DNA of 64,000 bases, taken from the NCBI GenBank assembly GCA_964019335.1, contig OZ025749.1, positions 248,001-312,000 of the forward strand, given 5' to 3'. The notes below the pieces were generated by a model, which saw only the letters and a list, made by a program, of their open reading frames with translations, had not been told where the DNA came from and did not search any database. Of the stretch, positions 18,946 to 29,110 are shown piece after piece. The DNA is from Diplonema japonicum (lineage: Eukaryota > Euglenozoa > Diplonemea > Diplonemida > Diplonemidae). Every line of letters starts with the position of its first letter. Position 1 is the stretch's first letter. Made by a program: the position numbers and the translations under genes.

Positions 18946-20094
18946 ATGTACCAGATCAGCACCCCGTTAGCACCGGCTGCCATCGGGCCTTACTGTCAGG
19001 CTGTTGCCAAGAGAGACACACTGTACGTAAGCGGGTGCATTGGACTTGATGCTAAAACAATGCAACTGGAAGCCGGTCTCGAGGCACAGACAGACAAAGC
19101 ACTGCACAACATGGTGGAGATCCTGAGGACAGGCGGCTCTTCGATTGATAAGGTGATGAAAGTGACGGTGTTCCTGACAGACATGGCACACTTCGCAAGG
19201 GCGAATGAGGTGTTCTCGAAATATTTCGGCGACCACAAGCCCGCCCGTGCGTGTGTTGCTGTGAAGCAGCTTCCTAAAAACGCTCTTTTCGAGCTGGATG
19301 CCATTGCTGAGATTGGTAGCAAGGCCGCGGGCACTGTGAGCACCCCCTTGGCACCGGCTGCCATCGGGCCTTACTGTCAGGCTGTTGCCAAAGATGCAGC
19401 TTTGTACGTAAGCGGGTGCATTGGACTTGATGCTAAAACAATGCAACTGGAAGCCGGTCTCGAGGCACAGACAGACAAAGCACTGCACAACATGGTGGAG
19501 ATCCTGAGGGCAGGCGGCTCTTCGATCGACAGGGTGATGAAGGTGACGGTGTTCCTGACAGACATGGCACACTTCGCAAGGGCGAATGAGGTTTTCTCGA
19601 AATATTTCGGCGACCACAAGCCCGCCCGTGCGTGTGTTGCTGTGAAGCAGCTTCCCAAAAACGCGCTCTTTGAACTGGATGCCATTGCTGAGATTGGTAG
19701 CAAGGCCGCGGGCACTGTGAGCACCCCCTTGGCACCGGCTGCCATCGGGCCTTACTGTCAGGCTGTTGCCAAGAGAGACACACTGTACGTAAGTGGGTGC
19801 ATTGGACTTGATGCTAAAACAATGCAGCTAGAAGCCGGTCTCGAGGCACAGACAGACAAAGCACTGCACAACATGGTGGAGATCCTGAGGGCAGGCGGCT
19901 CCTCGATTGATAAGGTGATGAAGGTGACGGTGTTCCTGACAGACATGGCACACTTCGCAAGGGCGAATGAGGTGTTCTCGAAATATTTCGGCGACCACAA
20001 GCCCGCCCGTGCGTGTGTTGCTGTGAAGCAGCTTCCTAAAAACGCTCTTTTCGAGCTGGATGCCATTGCATTGACGGGGCAGGGGAAACTTTGA
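18946..20094 (+). CDS. triple-domain RidA (YjgF/YER057c/UK114) protein
   Basis: The 382-aa protein is three RidA domains in a row, each 127 residues. RidA enzymes hydrolyse reactive enamine/imine intermediates of amino-acid metabolism and act as homotrimers with active sites at subunit interfaces. Each repeat has the family landmarks: AIGPYCQAV, LYVSGCIGLD, KVMKVTVFLTDM and the signature PARACVAVKQLPKNALFELDAIA region, with the substrate-binding Arg in ARAC. All three copies keep it. The repeats are almost identical in DNA, so the array arose recently or is homogenised. The middle repeat differs slightly (DAALYVSG in place of RDTLYVSG; DRVMK in place of DKVMK). A single-domain RidA gene follows at 20633. 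Confidence 0.93.
   Translation: MYQISTPLAPAAIGPYCQAVAKRDTLYVSGCIGLDAKTMQLEAGLEAQTDKALHNMVEILRTGGSSIDKVMKVTVFLTDMAHFARANEVFSKYFGDHKPARACVAVKQLPKNALFELDAIAEIGSKAAGTVSTPLAPAAIGPYCQAVAKDAALYVSGCIGLDAKTMQLEAGLEAQTDKALHNMVEILRAGGSSIDRVMKVTVFLTDMAHFARANEVFSKYFGDHKPARACVAVKQLPKNALFELDAIAEIGSKAAGTVSTPLAPAAIGPYCQAVAKRDTLYVSGCIGLDAKTMQLEAGLEAQTDKALHNMVEILRAGGSSIDKVMKVTVFLTDMAHFARANEVFSKYFGDHKPARACVAVKQLPKNALFELDAIALTGQGKL
18958..20080 (+). repeat. three tandem 381-bp coding repeats
   Basis: Units begin at 18958, 19339 and 19720 with AGCACCCC, spaced exactly 381 bp (127 codons). Differences are scattered and mostly single bases. Units 1 and 3 agree at several sites where unit 2 differs, for example the AGAGACACACTG stretch that reads GATGCAGCTTTG in unit 2. 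Confidence 0.95.
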
Positions 20095-20632
20095 GAAAAT
20101 AGCGTTGTATCTGCAAGAAAAAAAGAGTAAACCAAAATGACCCTCATGTTTACACGAGAGTAGGGATTTAAAAAAAAAAAACGTTGGGGTTCACAGAGCG
20201 TGCCTTATATTTTCTTTTAATTGCTTTTGAGATTGTTTTTGTCGTGGGTGTCCCCCCCTTTCTTTCTTTCTTTCTTGCGTTTTTCCCTTTTTTCTTCTTT
20301 TTTACGAAACACAAATCCCTTCCCCTTTCTGAGACGATCGAGGGTGGTGTGCATAAGGAGTTGATGGGAACGTCCCCCCCCCCCCCCCCCCCCCCCCCCA
20401 CGGTCTTTCCGGCTAACACACAAAAAAGAAGAAAAAAGGGACGTAGCAGAACCTTCTTATTGTCACCCCCCAAAAAAAATGAAAAATAAAACATAAAATA
20501 TTACCCCCGTCTCCGTCCTCTTATCGAGCATTACCCATGGGTGTTGCTGCACATTTATTTTTATATATCCCCCCCCCCCCCTTTCTATGCACATGAAAAC
20601 ACAAGAAGAAGAGGGAGAAAAAAAAAATAACG
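20095..20632. other. intergenic DNA between RidA genes
   Basis: Low-complexity sequence with a C run of about 27 (20372-20398), short T-rich tracts and a C-rich tract before the next start. No recognisable gene or RNA. Confidence 0.5.
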
Positions 20633-21007
20633 ATGCAATTCGTGGCGACAGAAGCAGCTGCAAAAGCGGTGGGGCCGTATTCTCAGGCAGTGGTCCACAA
20701 TGGGGTGGTATATGTGAGCGGGTGCATTGGGTTGTGTCCGAAGGAGATGAAACTGGTATCTGGTGGGTCCATGGCTGAGGCCGCACAGGCCCTCAACAAC
20801 ATGGAGGCGATCCTTAAGGAGGCTGGGTCGAGCATGGCCAAGGTGATTAAAACCACGGTTTACCTTGCAAAGATGGCCGACTTCGCTGAGATCAACGGCC
20901 TGTACCAAGAGAGGTTTGGGGACCACAAGCCTGCCAGGGCGTGCCTCGCTGCCGCGGAGCTCCCGAAGGGGGCCCTGTTTGAGATCGACTGCATTGCTGC
21001 CTTATAG
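20633..21007 (+). CDS. single-domain RidA family imine/enamine deaminase
   Basis: The 124-aa protein is a standard-length RidA: AVGPYSQAVVHNGVVYVSG near the N-terminus, VIKTTVYLAKMADFAEIN in the middle, and the signature PARACLAAAELPKGALFEIDC with the conserved Arg. It is clearly related to, but well diverged from, the three-domain protein upstream, so the two are older duplicates. The start follows an A-rich leader. It lacks an obvious mitochondrial presequence. The predicted product is a homotrimer, in contrast with the neighbouring fused version. Confidence 0.93.
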   Translation: MQFVATEAAAKAVGPYSQAVVHNGVVYVSGCIGLCPKEMKLVSGGSMAEAAQALNNMEAILKEAGSSMAKVIKTTVYLAKMADFAEINGLYQERFGDHKPARACLAAAELPKGALFEIDCIAAL

Positions 21008-21032
21008 TGAAGGAGGGGAAAAAAAAAGAAGG

Positions 21033-21072
<40 letters not shown>

Positions 21073-21915
21073 GTAAGAAGCACCGTGCGACAAGAATATG
21101 GTCTACGGGGGGTGGGGGTATGTTTGTTTTCTATACACTGGGATTTTTTTTCTTTCTTCCCCCGCCCCCCACTTTTTTTTTTAAAAAACAGAAAAAGAAA
21201 AAAAGAAAAGAAAAAGGGGGGGGAAGTAACAACGTTCTTTTTTTTGTTTTGTTTTTTTTCCACTTTTTCGTTTTTTTTTCTCCTTTGTTCCCCCCCTCAT
21301 AAAAAAATAAAAATAAAATAAAATACTGTAAAGTGAAAGATCCTGGAAGCGAAAAATAAAGCCCGGATATTTTTTTTCTCCAGCATTTTCGGCGCAAGGA
21401 AATCTCGGTTAATGCCGCGGGGGGACGATATTTCTCTTTTTTTTTTTTTCTAATGCCCTTTCTCCCATCAAGATACGGGCGATCATCGACACAAGAAGAT
21501 TAGGCCAGCTCCAAGGAAAGCCAAGGTTTTGTGAAATTCCGTGGCTTTGGGACAAAAAAGCCATACCGGCAGGTTTGTAGGACTGAGCCCCCCATCTGGA
21601 CAACAAGCCTACGGGGGAGAAAAGAGAAGAGAAGAGAAAAACGTCGGAGCGACAAAGCCAAGAAGAACCTTAAGAAACTGGGCAGGAAGTAGCAAGAAGA
21701 AAGAGAGGATACTTTGAGAAAGGCAACACAGCCAAAAAAAGAAAGAAAGGCCGAGGCCCCAGAAGGGAGAAAGGGGTAGATAAGTAGAGACAAGGGGGAC
21801 GTTCCAAGACAGGAACCTCCTTTATCTCATCTCTTTTTTTTTTCGTTTTATAATATTAGTAGTTATTTACACGTTCGAACCCATCGAACGCACTCCTGTC
21901 CCCCCTCAAAAAAAA
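21008..21915. other. intergenic DNA, nothing recognised
   Basis: Begins with a purine-rich tract and a 40-base A run. A less biased stretch (21360-21780) has purine-rich Lys/Arg-like or, on the other strand, Phe/Leu-like frames without any recognised domain. I cannot support a gene here. Confidence 0.45.
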
Positions 21916-22116
21916 ATGCCCGGCTCGTGGCTGGGGGGCGTCAGCAAACGGAACAAGTCCTGCTTCGAGGCAGCAACATGCAACAGAAAATGGAACTCGT
22001 GCATAAACGGAAAATCGTGCAAGGAGAGAGGGTACTGCCACGAAAACAAAGGCCCGGGCGCCCGGTCGTGGGGACGGGGCGGGTGCGCCACAGAGAGAGG
22101 CTGCTGCTTAATGTGA
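21916..22116 (+). CDS. small Cys-rich protein, 66 aa
   Basis: Eight Cys residues in 66 positions, with regular spacing in the middle (C16, C22, C29, C35, C41) and a C-C pair near the end. The segment reads like a small disulphide- or metal-stabilised fold, but no signal peptide is present. The ATG follows a C/A-rich leader like other genes and the stop is followed by an A run, the same gene-end pattern seen elsewhere. No family is recognised. It could also be a chance frame, since it is short. Confidence 0.4.
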   Translation: MPGSWLGGVSKRNKSCFEAATCNRKWNSCINGKSCKERGYCHENKGPGARSWGRGGCATERGCCLM

Positions 22117-22303
22117 AAAGAAAAAAAAAAAAAAAAAAAAAAAAAAAACACAAGGGAAAAAAGATTTTTTTTATTCTTCTTCCCACCCTCATCCTCATCA
22201 TGAAATCTTTTCAGGAAAGGGAGGGAAGAAAGGGGGAAAGGACATAGTGCGCCGCTCTGGCAGGTTTTGCAGCCTGTCAGAGCGAGAGTGGGTGGACACT
22301 CCT

Positions 22304-22729
22304 ATGGGGTGCGCTGCGTCAGCACCAAGAAAGGAATCAGCGTGGGAAAATGTAAACAAGCCAACGAAAGGTACGGGCAAGAAGAAGAAAAAGAAGAAGA
22401 AGAAGAAGAAGGCCGGCACAGTAAGCATGAAGAGCGTGCGGACTGAGTTGAGCGAAGTCTCCAAATCGTCAAGAAGGGGAAGAAGCTGCACCTCAAGACA
22501 ATCCAAATCCCCGAAGGAGTTCAAAGAGCTTAGGTCGAGTGACAAGTCTGTTTTCAACCAATCTCTTGACACGCAAGCGAGCTCCCAACGATACGACGCT
22601 ATCTATTCTTGGATTGCCAGTTTGGATATTGACAACAGCTATCCTCATACAGAGCTGGCTGCTTCATTGTTGGGTGAATCGTTGGCTCCCTCAGTCACCA
22701 GCGCACCTACGGACGGAACAAACCCATGA
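22304..22729 (+). CDS. small protein with MGC acylation motif, 141 aa
   Basis: The N-terminus MGCAASAPRKES fits a dual N-myristoylation (Gly2) and palmitoylation (Cys3) signal, which would place the protein on a membrane. A Lys homopolymer (residues about 27-37) follows, then a Ser/Lys/Arg-rich basic region. The C-terminal 50 residues are more ordered (YDAIYSWIASLDIDNSYPH). I chose the ATG at 22304 because it creates this motif and lies after an open but unremarkable stretch. No known domain. Calflagin-type flagellar membrane proteins use similar N-termini, but there are no EF hands here. Confidence 0.5.
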   Translation: MGCAASAPRKESAWENVNKPTKGTGKKKKKKKKKKKAGTVSMKSVRTELSEVSKSSRRGRSCTSRQSKSPKEFKELRSSDKSVFNQSLDTQASSQRYDAIYSWIASLDIDNSYPHTELAASLLGESLAPSVTSAPTDGTNP

Positions 22730-22764
22730 TAAAGTGGGATAGGTTTTTTTTTTTTTTTTTTTTT

Positions 22765-23988
22765 GCGAGGTATGACGCGGGTTCCATCCCGATGGGGCCG
22801 GTTGGCAACCTGGTCTGCCGGTGGCTTCCCCGAATAGGATGGAGTTGGGCGCAGCTACTAGGTTGCAACACATCTTGGGCCGAACGCGGACACATCTTTA
22901 GAGAGGTGGTGAGGAAGGCCCGAAGTAGGACGCTGGCGGTCGAGAGGAGCACGATAAGCGGGATAGAGCCGGGGGCGGACCCCAAGACGAACCGACTATG
23001 GAGGACGGCCAAGGACCCGCTCATGTCCTACAGCCTGAGACGAGTGATCGCAGGAGGGGTTCCCTACCTAAACCCGCACGCAAATGCGAACCGAAAGAGC
23101 GTCCCACTGGCGCCTGAAGGTGACGACAACGGTGACGACGAGGAGAACATGGGCCAGGCACCAACGACGGAGGTATCGCACACGCAAGGATTCAGATGCG
23201 ACCTGTGCAAGTCACCACACCCGGACACGGTGACCTTACTCCGCCATCAGCTGTATGAGTGCGCCTGTGCACAAGAGGAACTGGCACTAGACGGAATGGA
23301 GCCGTTGCGCAACAGATCAGGATGGCCCCTATGTCTGGAGCTGCACGCGATACTGCCGAGGGGGCATGTCTTCGCACACCTGGAGAAGCTGCAGCGATAC
23401 ATGGCTGTGGTGGTCGGGAAACGGGATGTGGAGCTCATGCAAATAGACAACGCCAGCACACAGCCGCTGCCGTGGGTACGCGATGTGGAGGGAAGGAGAT
23501 GCCTCGTGCCGACGGCGGGGGAGCTCGAAGGAGTGGGAGGAATCATCGCAGAATTCTTGAACCCGCTGCTGCAGTGGTTGTCACAGCTACGATGGGTGAA
23601 GGAGGACACCAGCTCTGAAGTGTCAGCGGTGGAATTGGCCATCGACTTCGAATGGACGACAGGCAAGTTACTGGGAGGTCTGCTGGAAGATAGGGCTCGC
23701 AAGATCAAAGCACTGATAAGAAAGCTGAACGCGGCATGCAGAGCACGGAAGAAGCCACGCCCCTTCCCGGCGGATGAACAGAAGAGAGTGAAGTCCCTCA
23801 TCGCAATAGGTGGGAAAACGACTATGGGTTTCGCCAGGAGGCCCATCTTCGCCACCCACTCCACGCACGACAAGCTGATGGAACTGAAAGCCGCTTACAA
23901 GCGAGACCGCATCACGCGACTCCGCAAGACGCTCAAGGCCTCGATTGGAACGAAAGCAATGCTCCAGAAGGGGAGTATAAATAGATAG
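22765..23988 (+). mobile_element. 5'-truncated non-LTR retrotransposon, C-terminal ORF part
   Basis: After a T run, an open frame of about 400 codons without a proper start encodes the tail region of a non-LTR retrotransposon polyprotein. Near 23196-23265 lies CDLCKSPHPDTVTLLRHQLYE, followed by Cys; this CxxC...HxxxxC finger is typical of the region after the reverse transcriptase. A conserved-looking block AVELAIDFEWTTGKLLGG follows (near 23630). The palm domain is missing, so this is a 5'-truncated insertion, the usual outcome of target-primed reverse transcription. The 3' end is followed by a C-rich hairpin-like sequence (about 23988-24030). It shares the orientation of the host genes. Confidence 0.55.
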
Positions 23989-24398
23989 CCCCCCCAACCC
24001 ACCCAAGGGCGGCCCTCCATGAGGGGGTTTGTCCTGCACTTTGAGTTTTTTTTCCTCCGTCTTCACCTCTTCACCTATATCCTATGGTGGGTTTTCCAAC
24101 TCGCGCGGAATTTTTGGTTTTTTTTTCTCTCCCTCAGATTTTTGTTTAACAATAAAATCAATAAACTCCGTGCGCTTTTTTGGCGGGCCGTTGCTAACCA
24201 CTTCGTTCCTATCATAGTGAATTTTTTTTGTTTGCGCCGAGTAAATAGGACTTTTATCGTATTTTTTTTTTTTTACCGTATTTCTTTTTCTTTAGCATCC
24301 CAAGGTAGGCACACGCGGTGGGAGCCACTTCGTCCCCCCCCGTCCCCCATCATTGTGATTTTTTTACCATACTTGAACGCCTTGTTTTAAAAGAGGGG

Positions 24399-24441
<43 letters not shown>

Positions 24442-24555
24442 CACAAAAAGAAAAAAAAGCAGTTCCTTATGTAGTATTTCTCTTTAAATACCCTTTCCTT
24501 TGTTCCTCTTTCCTTTTCCTTTCCACCTTCCACACTCCATTCCCACAGGGATGCT
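23989..24555. other. intergenic DNA
   Basis: T-rich and A-rich tracts, a 45-base A run (24400-24440) and a pyrimidine tract ending in CCCACAG (24550), a candidate splice acceptor just before the next ATG. The T-rich frame around 24019-24390 is low complexity and unsupported. Confidence 0.5.
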
Positions 24556-27500
24556 ATGAATCTGCAGGCAAGAGGCAGTTGTGGGGTTTGTGGGCAATGG
24601 GGCCACTACGCGAGAGACTGCCCCGTGGAGGCAGGGTCGGGGAAGGGCGCCGGGGGCTTGAGCAAGCCAATGTTGGTTAACAGAATGGGGAACACAGGAG
24701 GACGGTTGGGCAGTAGGTTCAACGTGCCGTCGGTAGAAACAGACACACCGCCGTCGAGCGTATCAAGCGACACTTCAGGACCCCCCAGTGAAGAGGGTGT
24801 TATGCCGCTTCCTGTCCAACAGCGTCCTCAGGCCGCGCAGGCTCACGTCCGTTCATGGCTGGAGACGTCCTCTGTCACCACTACCGGTACTGCCCCCGCT
24901 GCCAGCCTGCCTCTTGCGGTCCTTCATACCAACACCCACATCAACACCACTGCCATGAAGCTTAAAGAAGAGCTCGCCGAAGAAACCTGTCGTCTTGCTG
25001 AAGCTGAGCGTGCGGCACTGCAGTCCACCCGCGAGGAGCTCACCTCCGCCCGTCGCGACATCGCCCTCAAGGAACAAGGCATGAAAGACGAGCTCAAAAG
25101 CCTTGAGCGATCCCACGCAGAGGAGCTTTCTCAAATGTCCGCTTTCTTCGCCAACAAAGAGACCGTCGCAGCCGCCCAGCAGAAGGAGTTCCATAGACAG
25201 ACCACCGAGTCCATGAGGAGCATGCTCACCGCACAGCAGGAGGAGATCCGGAAAGACGTGGTGAAGGAGGCGAAAGCGCTGAAGGCACGGGAAAAGGATC
25301 TGAAAGCCTTGGAAGAAAACCTTATGCAAAGAATATGCGCTGCAGAGGAGGCAGAAGAAGAGCAAAGAAGAGAACTGGAAGGTGTAAGGAAAAACCTGGA
25401 GGAACGCGAGAGCGAAGCGAGACGGGGGGAAGAGGAGCTAGCAGCGGCGAAGCAGGACTTTGCTGCGAGAAGAGAGACGCTCGAAGAGCATGAGAAGGTG
25501 TACACCGACAAACTGAACGTGTTAAATGAACAACGTGACAAGCTGGAGGTGATTTCAGCCAGGATGCGCGAGGCTGAAGCGCAGCACAAGGAACGCGAGG
25601 AGACCATCAGTGCAAAGGACGACCATCTCAACCAGCGTGTAGAGCGCATCAAGGAAAAGGAGCAGTCCATCACGAAGCTCACCTCAGATGTCGACGTCGA
25701 GCGCACGGAGCTCAGCACCCTCACGGACGAGCTTCGCAAGCTGGAGAGGCGCCTTGAAGAGAAGAACCTGACCCTCGAAGCAAAGGAGTTCAGCCTAACA
25801 GCAATTTTGGAACAGCATACAATCGAATCTGAAGAGCACAAGCGGAACATCAAAAAGCAGGTCGACTTACTACACGCCAAGAAGATGGAAGAGGAGCGGA
25901 ACATAGCTGAAGGCAAGCAAGCGGTGTACGATCTTCGAATGGCTGCACAGCAGGAAGCGGACCAGATCCGCGAAGCTCTGCGGAAGCAAGAAATGATCAA
26001 CAAGACTGAGTACGAAGAGATTGTGGCTTCAAAGGAAAAGGCACGTGAGATTATCGAGCAAAGCAAGAAGATAGAAGTCGACCTCAAGGTTAGGGTTGAG
26101 AATGCAGAGTCCAAAGAGAAGTCTGCCACAAGAGCCGTCAAAGCACTGGAGCAAGATCTTCAAAAGCTCGAGGAACAACGGGCAGCAGCGGAAGACCTTC
26201 AAGAGAAGATACTCGGAGAACGGAGGGAAATAGAAAAAGGCAGGCAGGAGATCGAGAAGCTCGTTGTTCTTTCGGGGCAGACGCAGGACCTCCGCGACAA
26301 GCTGGCGTCGGAGACGCTTTACTTCAACGAACAGTTGCAGACCTCGCGGACCACCCTTGCACAGGTGGAGGAAGCAACACGCACCCTTCTTACAACAGAA
26401 GCCGACATGTCTCTCCGTGAGGAAAAACTGGTCATGCGGGACATCGAGATTCAAGAAAAACTCACCACTTTAAACCAAGAACAGAACCGCCTCAGCATGC
26501 GCCATAAGGAGCTGGACCACGATGCCTCAGAGTCTCTGGAAAGCCTCAAAAGAGCCCAAGACCAGCTGAACGACGAACGCAGACAGCTAGCCATCAGTTC
26601 AGAAGAAGCGAAGGAAAGAGACCATGCCCTCAACAACAGGGAGTTAAGGTTTCGGGCCGCAGAGGCGGAACAGATTGAAGTTCTGAAAACAATCGAAGCT
26701 AAGGAAGCAGCGTGCCTTGACATCGAGAGGAGGATGACCAGCATGGAGAAGCTGGTAAGCTGCAGGGAGCAGGATATACACACCAAGGAAGAAGACGTTG
26801 TTCTGTCACTGCACAGAATCGAAACGATGAAAGAGGAGTGCGAGGAACAGGTCCTAAAGGTCAAGGAACGGGAAAGCGAAGCAGCCGACAGGGAGGCAAA
26901 GCTCGATTTTGCAGAGCAGCGCGTTAAGGAACTCGAGAGGAGCCTGGATCAACGAAAAAAGCAGCTTGAATTTGAAGAAGCAAGCATGCACCAAACACTA
27001 AAAGGAGTCGAAGGGAGGGAGAGGTGGGTCAGTGAAAGACGCAAGGAGCTTGAAGCAAAAGAAGAAGAAGGCCTCGCAGAACTGGACGTCCTGATGGAAC
27101 GCAACGAAGAGCTTGAATCACATGTCGTGCGAATGCAAGCTGAAATAGAGTCCCTGAAGGCGACCGAGACGGTACGCAACATGGAGTCCGCACCCACGTC
27201 CGCACCCACAACAGTCCCACCGTGCGGGTCGCCTCTTTCAGACGGACAGGATTTTACAAGATTTTGCCTTCCGCTAAGCAAGCCTTCGTCAGAGGTGGGG
27301 AGCACCAGGTGGGACCTCACACTGTCAAGCGATACGATCCGACAGATGCAAGGCGACCACCCAATGCCGTGGATTCGAGAGATGGAAGCTTACATGCGCG
27401 CAGAGATCGAGGGCGGGTACGAGGACATGATGAGCACCATGATGAAGTGTTGGGGAAGATCAGGAGGGACACCATCGCCTGCATGGTTCATGCTCCCTCC

Positions 27501-28155
27501 AAGAGCCACGTCCCCTGTGCAGAGGGGATCATCGCGAGGGTCATCGCCCGCTGCCTACTCACTTGGCAGAGAGATGACTCAGGACTCCATGTCTATCTTC
27601 TCAACATCTCCCATTCTACGTCCGTCTGACCCGTCGTGCTCAGAGTCGTATCCCGCATTGATGGACTGCTTGTGGTCCACACAGAGGAGCAACGATGAGA
27701 GCGGGTTTGAAGAAGCATGGTCGAAACTGAACGCGCGTGTGCTGAGCGACACCGAGTACGCTACCAACATAGGCATGGAGATGACCAACGAGCTGCGGCA
27801 GTCGAAGAACCTACTCAAAGAGCAGGACGCAGCCATGACAAAGCTCAAGTCCGAGAACTCAGAACTGAAGCTCGTGGTGTCGGCAATGCTGAGCTCGAAG
27901 AGGGAGTACGAATCGAAGGCACTGTACACCGACGAAGAGATCGATATTCTGCAAGATGATAAGCAGACGCTCGGCTCGCAGGTTGAAGAGCAACGGAAAA
28001 ACACGCTCTGGCTGGAGGAAGAGCTCATGAAGGTGAAGTGCACGGTAGAAGCACTAGAAGGCGAGGCGTTGACCGTGCGGAGAGAGAAAAAGAAGATTGT
28101 CAACAAGACGCATTTTATGGTGCTTGCACTGCAGTGGTATGCGATAGGGAGAAAG

Positions 28156-28186
<31 letters not shown>

Positions 28187-28568
28187 AGGAGCACTGTTCG
28201 GACATTACTCTCAGCGTACTATTTTAGACTGATGGTGCACAGCACCGGCCAGGTTATGCATCGAAGCGTTATTGTGATGAACATCTGCAAGGACGCGGTG
28301 CTGAGAACGTTGCTCCCTTCCATTCAGAGGCACCATTTGGGGCTCAGGTTCCATACGTGGGAGCTGTTTGTTCGAGAAAAATTGTATGTTTTTTTTTTTT
28401 TTTTTCATAAATTATTTTTATCACAGTATTCAAAAGCGTCAACAGAGGGCCAGCATGATGCTGGACGGTATCAAGGAGTCCCTCAGCACGAGGACGCGCC
28501 TCACGTCATTCTCCCGACGGGCTGTGTCAGACACCTTTACCGTTAGCCAGGATTTTGACGCTTTTTAA
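24556..28568 (+). CDS. CCHC zinc-knuckle protein with very long coiled coil, 1305 aa
   Basis: Exons 24556-28136, 28189-28383 and 28427-28568. Residues 8-21 form a CCHC zinc knuckle, CGVCGQWGHYARDC, a nucleic-acid-binding motif. A Ser/Pro-rich linker follows, then a nearly unbroken coiled coil from about residue 135 to 885, rich in EE, KEK and RE heptads. A Pro/Ser linker, a globular stretch near 930-1060 and another coiled coil near 1080-1190 follow. Two small introns (52 bp with poly A; 43 bp with poly T) lie near the 3' end and both must be spliced to reach the real stop. A C-terminal segment with HRSVIVMNICKDAV follows. A pyrimidine tract and CCCACAG lie six bases before the ATG. The single knuckle on a fibrous protein suggests an RNA-tethering scaffold (inference). 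Confidence 0.75.
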
Positions 28569-29110
28569 AAAAGAAAAAAAAAAGAGAGAGAAACAAAAAA
28601 AAAATATTTCCTTTCTTCAGATTAGACCTTCGTTTTTTCCATTTATATTATTTTCTGTTCTCTCTCTTTTTTTTTGATACATAGCTCCCTATTATTACCT
28701 CTTCTTCCCCCCCCCCATTTTTTTTCTTCTTTGTTGTGATATTTCCCCCCCCCCCCCTCTTTTTCATTAGATTTTGTTACAATTGAAAGTTTTATTCGCT
28801 TTTTCTTCACCCCCCCCCCCCCCCTGATGCTCATTCATTAAAATATTCACACAGGCAAAAAAAAAGAAAACACATCACCCCCCTTACCCTCCCCGTTTTT
28901 TTTTTTTTTTGAAAGAGAAAACTTTTTTTTGTTGATCGAATAAAATACTATGCTTAGATGATTGGGAAGAACAGCAGGTAGAAATCGAAACAGTCACATC
29001 AAAAAAAAGAAGCCATCCCCCCCCCCCATCTCCGTCAGCACCCCCCCCCCCCCCCTTTCCGAATTAATTGGCGTCGATCGATTCTTCTGTTTGGTAAGTA
29101 AGTAATAAGT
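28569..29110. other. intergenic DNA with C and A/T runs
   Basis: Contains several C runs (near 28710, 28747, 28810, 29020, 29042) alternating with A/T tracts. No feature recognised; the stretch around 29060-29110 is the leader of the next gene. Confidence 0.5.

Noticed and set aside
21500-21793. 97-codon minus-strand ORF
   Set aside because: Composition is the complement of a purine-rich tract; it would be the only minus-strand host gene and has no recognisable feature.
24019-24390. Phe/Leu/Trp-rich ORF resembling a membrane protein
   Set aside because: T-rich low-complexity DNA produces hydrophobic frames by chance; there is no start context or conserved feature.
25131-26141. 336-codon Ser/Arg/Phe-rich minus-strand ORF
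   Set aside because: Antisense of the coiled-coil region; the Ser-rich composition is the complement of Glu/Lys/Ala codons.
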